Origin: Fulvivirga ulvae
GTDB taxonomy: Bacteria > Bacteroidota > Bacteroidia > Cytophagales > Cyclobacteriaceae
DNA length: 64,000 bases
NCBI RefSeq assembly: GCF_021389975.1
Contig: NZ_CP089981.1
Span: forward strand, 4,923,501-4,987,500
Direction: 5' to 3'
Below, piece by piece: positions 45,407 through 53,400 of the stretch. Within the stretch, counting starts at the first letter, position 1. Each line of letters starts with the position of its first letter. The notes beneath the pieces are model-generated. The model searched no databases. It had not been told where the DNA came from and worked only from the letters and a program-made list of their open reading frames with translations. Position numbers and translations under genes: made by a program.

Positions 45407-46084
45407 ATGAAAATAAAGTTAGTATTGCTGTTAGTTTTAGGTCTTGGGTTGAAGAACTCTTTTGTTCAAGGTAGTTTAGATATTATAAAATCTCAAGTTG
45501 CAAGTGCAAGTGATTATCAATATGCTAATAGCCTTGAGGAATTGCAAAATGGTGAAAGGTGGGGCTTTCATTCAAGATCTTTAGGATCATTAGAAGCATC
45601 AAGCTGTTTTGAAAGTCAAGGGGTCAGTAGTTATGATATAAATAATATTGTTGATTTAAACTTAAAAACAGCATGGGTTGAAGGTAAAAATGACTATGGT
45701 ATCGGAGAGTTTTTTACTTATTCAATAGAGTTTGACCCTGATACTAAGTTTGGAGGTTCAGGTCAATTTTTTGGTAAGTTGGAGGTATTTAACGGCTACT
45801 GCAAAAATGAAAAATTATGGGAACAGAACTCTAGAATTAAACAGCTAAAAGTATACTTGAACTCTACCCCATTATGTATTATTGAATTACAAGATACTTG
45901 GCAGTATCAAAGTGTTTATATCGGTCATTACTTTAAGAACTTAGCTGCTGACAAGAACCTTGATGCTAAGAACATATTAAAAAATGGGGATAGGTTGAAG
46001 TTTGAAATAGTTGAGATTTACCCAGGTACTAAATATAAAGATGTAGCAATCTCCGAATTTTTGGCCGCAGGGGCTCCGAACTAG
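45407..46084 (+). CDS. exported NADase-type glycan-binding protein, putative immunity to the L,D-transpeptidase tip
   Basis: This is a protein of about 225 residues with a clear signal peptide (MKIKLVLLLVLGLGL). The mature part has a discoidin-like beta-sandwich with YDINNIVDLNLKTAWVEGKN followed by GIGEFFTYSIEFD. That is the 'NL.D....TAW.EG..G.GIGE' signature of the NADase-type glycan-binding domain. It lies 28 bp after the orphan toxin, so it is a likely cognate immunity protein, and its export matches a peptidoglycan-acting toxin. The ATG at 45407 is preferred to a TTG at 45386 because it begins the signal peptide. Confidence 0.75.
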   Translation: MKIKLVLLLVLGLGLKNSFVQGSLDIIKSQVASASDYQYANSLEELQNGERWGFHSRSLGSLEASSCFESQGVSSYDINNIVDLNLKTAWVEGKNDYGIGEFFTYSIEFDPDTKFGGSGQFFGKLEVFNGYCKNEKLWEQNSRIKQLKVYLNSTPLCIIELQDTWQYQSVYIGHYFKNLAADKNLDAKNILKNGDRLKFEIVEIYPGTKYKDVAISEFLAAGAPN

Positions 46085-46513
46085 AATAAGGATTAATATT
46101 AGATATATAAAGTCCAGCTTCGGATGGGTTTTTTGTTGGCTTACGAAACCAAATTATCCTTGATATTGGATTTAAGCAGGAAAGCATCCAGCATGGCAAA
46201 CCCCCTCCTGTCCGTAGTCTTCCGAAGGATGACTACGGACTTTTAAATGAGCACCAGTGTCTGTGACACGGCCTCATAAATTCCGAACCTAATTGTTGTA
46301 CCGGTATTTCAATATTATTCCGAAAACCCTAATGCCTTATGTTGATGCAGCTTCAACTCTAGATTTTATATATTCTTAACCCTTAATCTACCTTCTTCAA
46401 AATCAGCCCAACTCCCGTTCCAACACCAATTATACCTGTATCCAGTGATACCATCTTATCATTTTCAGGGGTAGGTTTGGAAGTATAATTTTCTACATCT
46501 AAAACTACTAATT
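46085..46513. other. 429-bp non-coding stretch before the lanthipeptide gene
   Basis: It holds the hairpin terminator at 46210-46244, a weaker hairpin followed by six T near 46110-46135, and presumably the promoter of the gene at 46514. I see no convincing gene in it; a 40-codon minus-strand frame ending at 46383 has no start codon. Confidence 0.5.
46210..46244 (+). terminator. hairpin terminator downstream of the toxin cassettes
   Basis: GTCCGTAGTC (46210-46219) pairs perfectly with GACTACGGAC (46231-46240). Three more pairs (TCC/GGA) form inside the loop, and TTTT follows. It probably ends transcripts from the Rhs cassette region. Confidence 0.7.
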
Positions 46514-46705
46514 ATGAAAAAGCTTAAGATTGAGCAACTTAAAGTGAAAAGTTTTGTCACTGAAATGCCTACCGGTAAAAGTGAAACTGTAAAAGTACAG
46601 GGTGGAGCGTCAGCTACTGTTTGTGGTAAACATGAATGCCCTACAGTAGTTACTTTTGGGTACTGGACGTATTGCTGCGAGGATTCAGGTACTTATTGCC
46701 AGTAA
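46514..46705 (+). CDS. lanthipeptide precursor, pinensin-type leader (orphan)
   Basis: This 63-residue peptide starts MKKLKIEQLKVKSFVTEMPT, the KLK.E.LKV.SFVT leader seen on pinensin-type class I lanthipeptide precursors of Bacteroidota, and has a double-Gly cleavage point (VKVQGG, residues 26-31). The 32-residue core has five Cys (VCGKHECP, YCCED, YCQ) and many Ser/Thr, suitable for dehydration and thioether rings. No LanB, LanC, protease or transporter gene is in this window, so modification would have to act in trans. It has its own terminator and sits beside a toxin island. The identification rests on leader pattern and core composition. Confidence 0.8.
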   Translation: MKKLKIEQLKVKSFVTEMPTGKSETVKVQGGASATVCGKHECPTVVTFGYWTYCCEDSGTYCQ

Positions 46706-46726
46706 TTACCGCATCAAAAAATAATG

Positions 46727-46765
46727 AAAAGAGGCTGGATCAAATGATAAGATCCAGCCTCTTTT
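46727..46765. terminator. bidirectional terminator between convergent genes
   Basis: AAAAGAGGCTGGATC (46727-46741) and GATCCAGCCTCTTTT (46751-46765) form a perfect 15-bp stem with a 9-nt loop. A-rich and T-rich flanks serve both strands. It ends the lanthipeptide gene and the convergent gene whose stop is at 46780. Confidence 0.93.
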
Positions 46766-46779
46766 GATTTTATATGATA

Positions 46780-49758
46780 TTATTCCTTAATAAACTTCCT
46801 GGTTACCTTCTGGTCTCCTGAAGTGATCCTGATAAAGTAAGTACCCGGCGTCAGATGCGAAACATCTATTTGCTCGTAAGGGCCTTCCTCGTTAATTTCA
46901 GTGACCAGCATGCCGTACATCGAGAAGATCTGAACATTTTCAACCTGATGATCCTTTACAGCAATACTCAGTCTTTCCCGGGTAGGGTTGGGGTATATTT
47001 GGAACAGGTCTGTTTCTTCACCGTTGAGTGCATTGGTCCTCAACATCGCAGAAGCAGATTCAATACAAAATTCTGTAGCCTCAGAGCTTCCGAAATTACC
47101 ACCGGTTACAATCACCCCCTGAGTGCTTGATAAGGTATAAGATCCATTACCATAGCCGCAGCATATACCGTCACCGTAACTGTCGTTAATAGTAAAAGTA
47201 TAAGTACCTGCTGCCAGTCCGCTGAAGGTTTTGGTCACAGTGGACCCGTCAGGGTTGGCAGTAGAGTAGCTTTCGGAATCTATAGTAGTGCCTGCTGAGT
47301 TTTTCAGTGTCCATGAGGTTTCCTGTGGGTAATTGTCAAGCGTGATGCTCAACTCTACGTCACCGGAAACACAGTCTCCGCCGGTACTTCCTATAGAAAG
47401 TTCAACATCATCAATAGCAATATCTGCCTGCCAGGTATTTCCCGTGATCCTGTTAAAGCGCAATTGCACACTACCACCAAGGTATGCTGCCAGGTCAATA
47501 CTGGCGGATTGCCAGCTGTTGCCCTGATTTCCTGTCATACTCCATAAAGAAGTCCATGACTGGCCATCGTCATTGCTGGCTTCCAAGGCTATACTACCCA
47601 TGTTGGAGGCTCCATACATATGAAATTTGAAATTAAACGAAGCCTGGCTTTCTGAGCTCAAATCAAAACAAGGAGAATTGATGATCGCCTGTTTGTTGGG
47701 ATAGCCACTACCCGAAGCTTCTACATAAATATAATATGAGCCCTGAGCGGCACTCGATGGCCCGGTACTGCTGGATGGCGTTCCGTTGGCATCCACCGTC
47801 CAGTTCAGGTCATCATTGGTAGATTGAGTCCATGCGCCGATGGTGTTTTCAAAACCTTCAGTGTAAGGAAAGGAAGTGATTCCTCCGCTACATCCTGCAG
47901 CCGGCAAAGTGGTAATATTGACACTGTTGCTTGCACCTGATTCATTAGTTGCTGCATCCCTTGCCCTTACAGTAAAGGTATAACTTGTGTTTGCCGACAG
48001 ACCTGTTACCGTATGGCTTGTGCCGCTAACAGTGGTTACCAGAGAGGCACCATTGTAAATATTATACCCTGTAACGCCAACATTATCGGTAGAGGCATTC
48101 CAGCTAAGATCAACACTGGATGAGGTTACGTTGGAGGCTGTCAGATTGGTGGGAGCCGTCGGGGGCTCTGTATCGCTGGAGCCTGAACCCAGTTTGAAAG
48201 CGACCACATGGCTTCTTCGTACATTGTTACCTTTAAAGTATTCACCAATATGCCAGAAAGTGAGATCATCGAGCGGGTCAACGGTGATCTGGGCGTAGTC
48301 ACCATACCTGCCATCGCCTCTGTTTTCTTCTGAGTCACCATTGACCACCACCTGTTCACCCTGAGGCATGGTGCCCAGCGGGTCGGCAGCCATCCGGCCT
48401 GTATATCTTAAAGAAGTATATACCGTACTACTCACTATGGTATAGCCCATGCCTATATTTCCCTGGCTATCCATAGCAATACTTCCGCAATAAGCACTAT
48501 GTCCGTCCGGTTGCAGATAAGTACCTTCCTGGTAGATCGTCCAGGGGGCACCGTCACTGGTTTGTCTCAATTCATACCAACGGATACCTGCTCTTGTGTC
48601 GTTTCCACTTACATCGACCACAAAGTTCATAACCACGGAATTATGGGTGCCAAACCGGCGGTAGTTCGTCATGTACATCATAGTGGCCTGCAGGGCATCC
48701 AGGTCGGGTCCATTCCCGGGTTCATCGAGGTTTTGAAAAGAGCCCCCGTTAAACACACCGTCAAAAGCCGCCGTATTCAGTATCTGGGGAGATGATATAG
48801 TGGAGCTGGAAGGAGATGACCAGTTCACATCAGTGGTCCATATTTTTAAATGGTCCTGAGATACGCCCGACCAGGAATCATCCTGCATGTATACTACTGA
48901 ATGACCTACACCAACAGGAGGGAGGGTCGTGCCAGTTGCATTGAAGCCGCCGGGGCTATAAAAGCCGCTGGTTGTAATCCCTGGTAGCGGAAAGCCTATC
49001 ATTTGCGCAGATGCACCAGTCAGCATATTGTCCCGTTCCAATGCGAAGATCACCTGGCTTGTGGAGGCACTGTTCTGGTCTTTATTGGCAGTAATGTAAT
49101 ATCCGTCACTCCATATAGACAGCTTTTCGTAGTCAGGGAAAGAACCTGTATTAAAACGGTAAGTATACCATCCGTCGTTTACAGGGTCGGGTCCCTGGCA
49201 TACGGCAACCAGTATACCGTTTGGAGAATTGCTGAACTCCATGATAATAAACCTGTCGGCAAAATTGTCATAGATTACCACAGGATCACCCAGGGTTTCA
49301 CCCGGAAACAAAGTGCCCAGTGAAGCCTCCGGAGCCAGAACATTGCCTGACCGGTCAAGTATGCCAAAGCCGCTGTTAAAGGCATAGACATAATGGTTTG
49401 GGCCAATGGCACCTGTCGGGTCATTAAGCACCGATCCGATGTGGGCATCGAAGGAAACAATAGGAGCAGCCAGTAGTGTTTCCGCTGCACTTCTTTGAAC
49501 ACTTTTTTGCTTAGCGATCAGGGGATCTTCACCTCTCGGCAAACCTTTGCCTGGAACAAAAGTGTTGGTGCCCCTTCTCTTAGGAGGGGCCACATGCTCA
49601 AAGCCTTGTGCAGCAATGATGTTATCCATGGCCGAAAGCGCAGGGATCTCACGTACATACTCGCTGGACGTGAAATATGTTGCCTGATAACTTTGCTGAG
49701 CATAAGCTCCAAAGCCGGCAAACAACATAGCACAAAAACATAAAAATTTGATTTTCAT
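46780..49758 (-). CDS. large T9SS-secreted protein with Fn3 and MAM-like domains
   Basis: This is a 992-residue exported protein. The signal peptide ends near residue 20 (FGAYAQ). The N-terminal half (about 90-540) is a beta-propeller-like region (SFDAHIGSVLNDPTGAIGPN, HYVYAFNSGFGILDRSGNVL). It is followed by one Fn3 domain (PPTAPTNLTASNVTSSSVDL, about 548-638), a MAM-like jellyroll (FPYTEGFENTIGAWTQ, about 650-805), a short beta domain with SYGDGICCGYGNGSY, and a type A T9SS sorting domain (QIYPNPTRERLSIAV, PGTYFIRI). It is probably a surface or secreted adhesin or binding protein. No catalytic motif was recognised. It lies alone. Confidence 0.88.
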   Translation of the reverse strand: MKIKFLCFCAMLFAGFGAYAQQSYQATYFTSSEYVREIPALSAMDNIIAAQGFEHVAPPKRRGTNTFVPGKGLPRGEDPLIAKQKSVQRSAAETLLAAPIVSFDAHIGSVLNDPTGAIGPNHYVYAFNSGFGILDRSGNVLAPEASLGTLFPGETLGDPVVIYDNFADRFIIMEFSNSPNGILVAVCQGPDPVNDGWYTYRFNTGSFPDYEKLSIWSDGYYITANKDQNSASTSQVIFALERDNMLTGASAQMIGFPLPGITTSGFYSPGGFNATGTTLPPVGVGHSVVYMQDDSWSGVSQDHLKIWTTDVNWSSPSSSTISSPQILNTAAFDGVFNGGSFQNLDEPGNGPDLDALQATMMYMTNYRRFGTHNSVVMNFVVDVSGNDTRAGIRWYELRQTSDGAPWTIYQEGTYLQPDGHSAYCGSIAMDSQGNIGMGYTIVSSTVYTSLRYTGRMAADPLGTMPQGEQVVVNGDSEENRGDGRYGDYAQITVDPLDDLTFWHIGEYFKGNNVRRSHVVAFKLGSGSSDTEPPTAPTNLTASNVTSSSVDLSWNASTDNVGVTGYNIYNGASLVTTVSGTSHTVTGLSANTSYTFTVRARDAATNESGASNSVNITTLPAAGCSGGITSFPYTEGFENTIGAWTQSTNDDLNWTVDANGTPSSSTGPSSAAQGSYYIYVEASGSGYPNKQAIINSPCFDLSSESQASFNFKFHMYGASNMGSIALEASNDDGQSWTSLWSMTGNQGNSWQSASIDLAAYLGGSVQLRFNRITGNTWQADIAIDDVELSIGSTGGDCVSGDVELSITLDNYPQETSWTLKNSAGTTIDSESYSTANPDGSTVTKTFSGLAAGTYTFTINDSYGDGICCGYGNGSYTLSSTQGVIVTGGNFGSSEATEFCIESASAMLRTNALNGEETDLFQIYPNPTRERLSIAVKDHQVENVQIFSMYGMLVTEINEEGPYEQIDVSHLTPGTYFIRITSGDQKVTRKFIKE

Positions 49759-50141
49759 AATGATTAGGTTTGGTTGAAAAATTTTATGGGTGAAGTCAAA
49801 TTAGTACTATTAAGTAAGGCATTTTGTTGAAATGAGACCATTATAGTACGTGTGTGACTTTATGGTGCACAGTTCATGCCTTTTGAGTTCACGGTTGTGT
49901 TAGTAAGCAGTGTGTGGTAACCGGTAAAAATTTCGGAGTGAACAGTGAATCAGGTCGGAGGTGGTAGGTAGTGTGTGAGGATTGGAATTTTGAATATTTC
50001 TACGAGACTACTATCCCCTTGAGGAAATTATAGGGTTTTAAACCGATAAACACTGAACTGTAAACTGACATCAGAAACTACAGATAATGCTATAAAAAAT
50101 GTGAGATTAGTATTAAATTTGCAGCTTATCCAAAATATGCT
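49759..50141. other. 383-bp divergent non-coding region
   Basis: This is presumably the promoter region of the T9SS protein gene (minus strand) and of the gene at 50142. It contains scattered copies of a CAGTGAACAGT / CTGAACTGTAAACTG-type motif (near 49923 and 50048) that recur at 51520-51920. No gene was recognised. Confidence 0.4.
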
Positions 50142-51416
50142 TTGAAAAGATTACTCCTTATACTTTTGCTCTTTTGCTCTTTCATACAATTGAAGGGACA
50201 GGATGCCACACCCAAGGACTCTACGTACACCGAAAATGCAATTGCTGATACTACCCTCAATAATAATGAACAGGTTTTATCTGATACGCTAAAAAGTAAG
50301 ATGGCGGACATAGCACCGGATAGTACGGATGTACAAAGAGCAAAATCGACAGCAAGAAATGCCTTAAAGGATAGCCTTGATAGCCGGATAGCGATTCCGG
50401 ATGTAGCCATAGACAGTACCACCGCCAGTAAGGCAGGCGATAAAGCAAAACAAGTCGCTAAAGATTCATTGAACCGGTATGTAGATGTGCCCGATATAAA
50501 AATTGACTCCACTACTACAGATCAGGTTAAAACCGAGGCTAAGTCCAGGGCCAAAACGGCTTTGGAGGATGAGCTGGGTGAGGAGGTTCCTCAGATTACC
50601 ATTGACTCAACTACAACAAAACAAGTAAAGGACGCTGCAGTAAAACGTGCAGAAGAGGAATTGAAAGGAACTAAAGAGTATGATGCTATTAACGGACTGG
50701 GGGATGACTCTGAGCTTGGACATCTCGAAGACTATAAAAACAAGTTGGAAAGCACGCAGGAGCAACTGAAACAGGCTGCCGCTAAGCAGGAGCTCAAGCA
50801 GAAAATGGCCTCCCATGCCAGGGAATACATCACTCAAAATGCTGATAAAATACAGCAGGTGCAGTCGCAAATGGGGGAGATGAAGAAGAAGTATTCCTAC
50901 ATGCCGAACAGCAATGACCTGAGCAGTGCTGTAAAAAGAACTTCATTAAAAGGAGAGTCTCTTTGGGAACGCCTGGTCATAGGTGGTAATTTTAATATTA
51001 GTAAAACTAATCCATTGAATGTAGACCTTTCCCCTGCCATAGGTTATAGGATCAATAAGCTTTTTGAGATGGGGGTCACCGGATGCTATCGTAGTCAGTT
51101 CAAAACAGACAAACAGGGAGTAAATTCGCAAGTTGGTAAAGAAGTGTATGGCTACAGTGCATTTGCCAATCATATGGTATTTAAAAACTTCTTCGCCTAC
51201 ATGGAAGCTGAGCGCATGAGAACGACCACCACATCCAGCGAAATCCCCAAAAGAGAATGGAAGCAGACCTTATTAATAGGAGTAGGCCGAAAATTCAACG
51301 TAGCCAAATGGCTCGAAATGCAGGCACTTGTATTGTTCAACGTCCTTCATGACAATGAAGATGGCCTGTACAACAGTCCCGTTGTGTTTAAAACAGGATT
51401 CAGGCTGCGGAAGTGA
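50142..51416 (+). CDS. exported helical-repeat protein with outer-membrane-like C-terminus
   Basis: This is a 424-residue protein with a signal peptide (ending QLKGQ, residue 20). Residues about 59-175 hold four repeats of about 32 residues, each starting DST(T/D) and continuing with an Ala/Lys/Arg helix, then a short 'PD/PQ' linker (for example IPDVAIDSTTASKAGDKAKQ). A charged coiled-coil covers about 190-245. The last 165 residues are beta-rich (LVIGGNFNISKTNPLNVDLS, GYRINKLFEMGVTGCYRS) and look like an outer-membrane barrel. It may link the outer membrane to a periplasmic partner. The function is unknown. It starts at TTG (50142); the next Met is 53 residues in. Confidence 0.8.
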   Translation: MKRLLLILLLFCSFIQLKGQDATPKDSTYTENAIADTTLNNNEQVLSDTLKSKMADIAPDSTDVQRAKSTARNALKDSLDSRIAIPDVAIDSTTASKAGDKAKQVAKDSLNRYVDVPDIKIDSTTTDQVKTEAKSRAKTALEDELGEEVPQITIDSTTTKQVKDAAVKRAEEELKGTKEYDAINGLGDDSELGHLEDYKNKLESTQEQLKQAAAKQELKQKMASHAREYITQNADKIQQVQSQMGEMKKKYSYMPNSNDLSSAVKRTSLKGESLWERLVIGGNFNISKTNPLNVDLSPAIGYRINKLFEMGVTGCYRSQFKTDKQGVNSQVGKEVYGYSAFANHMVFKNFFAYMEAERMRTTTTSSEIPKREWKQTLLIGVGRKFNVAKWLEMQALVLFNVLHDNEDGLYNSPVVFKTGFRLRK

Positions 51417-51925
51417 TCTTTTGTTTGGAGCTGGGGTAATCAGTTTTTGCTAATTGAGCATGTTGGAAGTCGGAAGCCCGGAGTCGGAAGTTTGGTGATC
51501 GTAAGTATGAACTATGGACAGTAAACAGTAAATCGGGTTATCAGTAAGCACTAAAATTCACCCCTCAAACAAAACTTTCGGGAAAAGACAAAGTAATCAC
51601 CTTATTATAAGCAGCAAACTGAATTCGAGGTGTTAATCAGTTCGTGTTCAGAGATTGGGGATTATTTCATCGTGCCTCCTCATAATGACGGTGCAGAATG
51701 GAATTTCCTTAACCATAATCAGTGAACGGTAATAAAACAGCAAACCACTTCCCGGTAGGGTCTCTCGCAGAGGACTCTACGGTATTCGAAGCTACAATCT
51801 TTAATTATGGCAGAAGACCATTGCCGGGAGAGGCGATGCTCAGAGAGGTAACAACCTCTGTTTTAAGGCTATTCTCCTCAGCTTGTGTTACCGAACGGTA
51901 AATAAGTAAACAGTAAACTATAAAC
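51417..51925. other. 509-bp non-coding stretch with degenerate repeats
   Basis: There is no convincing reading frame. It holds repeated fragments such as GGACAGTAAACAGTAAAT (about 51518), CAGTGAACGGTAA (about 51720) and AAGTAAACAGTAAACTATAAA (about 51905), plus a short inverted repeat near 51844-51859 followed by TTTT. It separates convergent transcription units. Confidence 0.45.
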
Positions 51926-52954
51926 TTACTTAACTGATGACCCCCTTACTACGAGCTCTGTTTTCAATACTTTTGTCACGGAAGTGATCACCTCATCATC
52001 TTTGGCTTCTATGGCTTCTATGAGCAGGCGAGCGGCTTCCTGTCCCATTTCAAATCCTGGCTGAGCTACTGTAGTGATAGTAGGCTCAGTTAACGCAGTA
52101 AATCTCCAGTTACTAAAACCTACAATACCAATGTCGTCAGGGATTTTAAGGCCATGCTCTTTAATCGTGATCATGGCTCCGAGTGCTGCGATATCATTAT
52201 TGGCAAAAATTGCATCGGGCCTTTCATCAAGAGCCAACAGGCGTTTTGTCAGTTCCTTAGCTACATTTTCGTCATCTGATGCATTTTCAGGAAGAATCAG
52301 GCTTTCATCTATAGGTAAGCCACATTCTTCAAGTGCTTTTTTATAACCTTCCAGGCGTTGTCTGAACATTTGTAAGCTATTTGGCCCTGCCAGGTGTGCT
52401 ATTCTTTTATAGCCCTGATCAATTAAGTGCTTTGTAGCCCGGTAACCTCCGTCGAAATCGTCGACAACTACTTTGCTGCAATCTATGGAATCACATACAC
52501 GGTCATAAAAAACCATCGGGATTCCCCTGTTGTGCAAAAATTCAAAATGAGCGTAGTCGGTGGTTTCCCTTGACATAGATACCAAAATTCCATCTACACG
52601 ATTATTAAAGAGTGCTTTGGTATCCATTACCTCACGGTCATAAGACTCGTTGCTCTGGGCAACCATCACGCTGTAGCCGGCTGCATAGGCAATATCTTCG
52701 ATACCACTGATTATGGTTGAAAAAAAGAAATGTACTACCTGGGGTATGACCACACCTATAGTATTACTCTTGCTGCTCCGCAGGCTTAAGGCGATACTGT
52801 TGGGTTGATAATTGAGTTTTTCTGCCAGTTCTCTGACCTGCTTTTTTGTTTTCGGGCTAATGTCAGGATGATCCTTCAAAGCCCGCGAAACAGTAGATGG
52901 TGAAATATCAAGCTCACGGGCTATGTCTTTAATCGTAATTTGATTACTCTTCAT
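51926..52954 (-). CDS. LacI-family regulator of the second SusC/SusD locus
   Basis: This 342-residue LacI/GalR regulator is a close paralogue of the one at 18964: HTH DIARELDISPSTVSRALKDH, hinge NSIALSLRSSKSNTIGVV, and effector-domain blocks VHFFFSTIISGIEDIAYAAG and SNESYDREVMDTKALFNNRV that match the paralogue almost residue for residue. It is divergent from susC2, and the gap contains one copy of the same GCAAACGTTTGC operator. The near-identical recognition helix suggests both proteins can bind both promoters. The effector domains differ more toward the C-terminus, so the inducers could differ. Confidence 0.93.
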   Translation of the reverse strand: MKSNQITIKDIARELDISPSTVSRALKDHPDISPKTKKQVRELAEKLNYQPNSIALSLRSSKSNTIGVVIPQVVHFFFSTIISGIEDIAYAAGYSVMVAQSNESYDREVMDTKALFNNRVDGILVSMSRETTDYAHFEFLHNRGIPMVFYDRVCDSIDCSKVVVDDFDGGYRATKHLIDQGYKRIAHLAGPNSLQMFRQRLEGYKKALEECGLPIDESLILPENASDDENVAKELTKRLLALDERPDAIFANNDIAALGAMITIKEHGLKIPDDIGIVGFSNWRFTALTEPTITTVAQPGFEMGQEAARLLIEAIEAKDDEVITSVTKVLKTELVVRGSSVK

Positions 52955-53400
52955 TATAAATCCTTTTATCGCGGCGTTGGTATGAGGCAGAAAACATGAT
53001 TCTATCTTATGACAGAAGAATAATACGCCATAATTTATTCAACTAATCTCAATGCTACCATTTTTAGCTCAAACTTCCAAGAGCCTCGTTTTGAGGAGGT
53101 GATATTATAAAAATCCAAATAGGAGATCATCTCTTAGAAAAGGTCAATTGTTTACAAGCAGCCGAAGATGCATGGTTAATGCAAACGTTTGCGGCGACGT
53201 TTTCGATAAAATACGCCCTTTTTTATTAGGAAAAGTGCCCTCTAAATGATTATTATTGGTAAAGGACATACGAGTCTTACCCCATATTTATTGTAAAAAG
53301 TACTCATAATCAGGGGTAAGTGTGTGTCATGTATAGGACCAGTAATAAATATGTGACATGAAATAATACAAATTTTATTCTTTTTTAAATCTAACCCCCT
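52955..53400. promoter_or_regulatory. 446-bp divergent control region of the second SusC/SusD locus
   Basis: This is AT-rich non-coding DNA with one LacI-type palindrome (53179-53194). The operator lies about 206 bp upstream of susC2, nearly the same distance as the distal operator of the first locus. No second operator and no small gene were seen. Confidence 0.6.
53179..53194. promoter_or_regulatory. LacI-type operator of the second SusC/SusD locus
   Basis: ATGCAAACGTTTGCGG contains the 12-bp palindrome GCAAACGTTTGC, identical to the core of both operators at the amylase locus. The similarity extends to the right (GCGGCGACGTTTTC against GCGGTGACGGTGTC at 20188), which suggests the two promoter regions share ancestry. 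Confidence 0.78.

Noticed and set aside
32696..46084. The Rhs island considered as a type VI secretion effector operon
   Set aside because: There are no VgrG, Hcp, PAAR or adaptor genes, and the Rhs proteins have Sec signal peptides. Export by Sec and an unknown outer-membrane route is more likely.
46383..46508. A 40-codon minus-strand frame (MVSLDTGIIGVGTGVGLILK near its end) upstream of the lanthipeptide gene
   Set aside because: It is short, has no start codon, lies over the expected promoter of the lanthipeptide gene, and resembles nothing I know.
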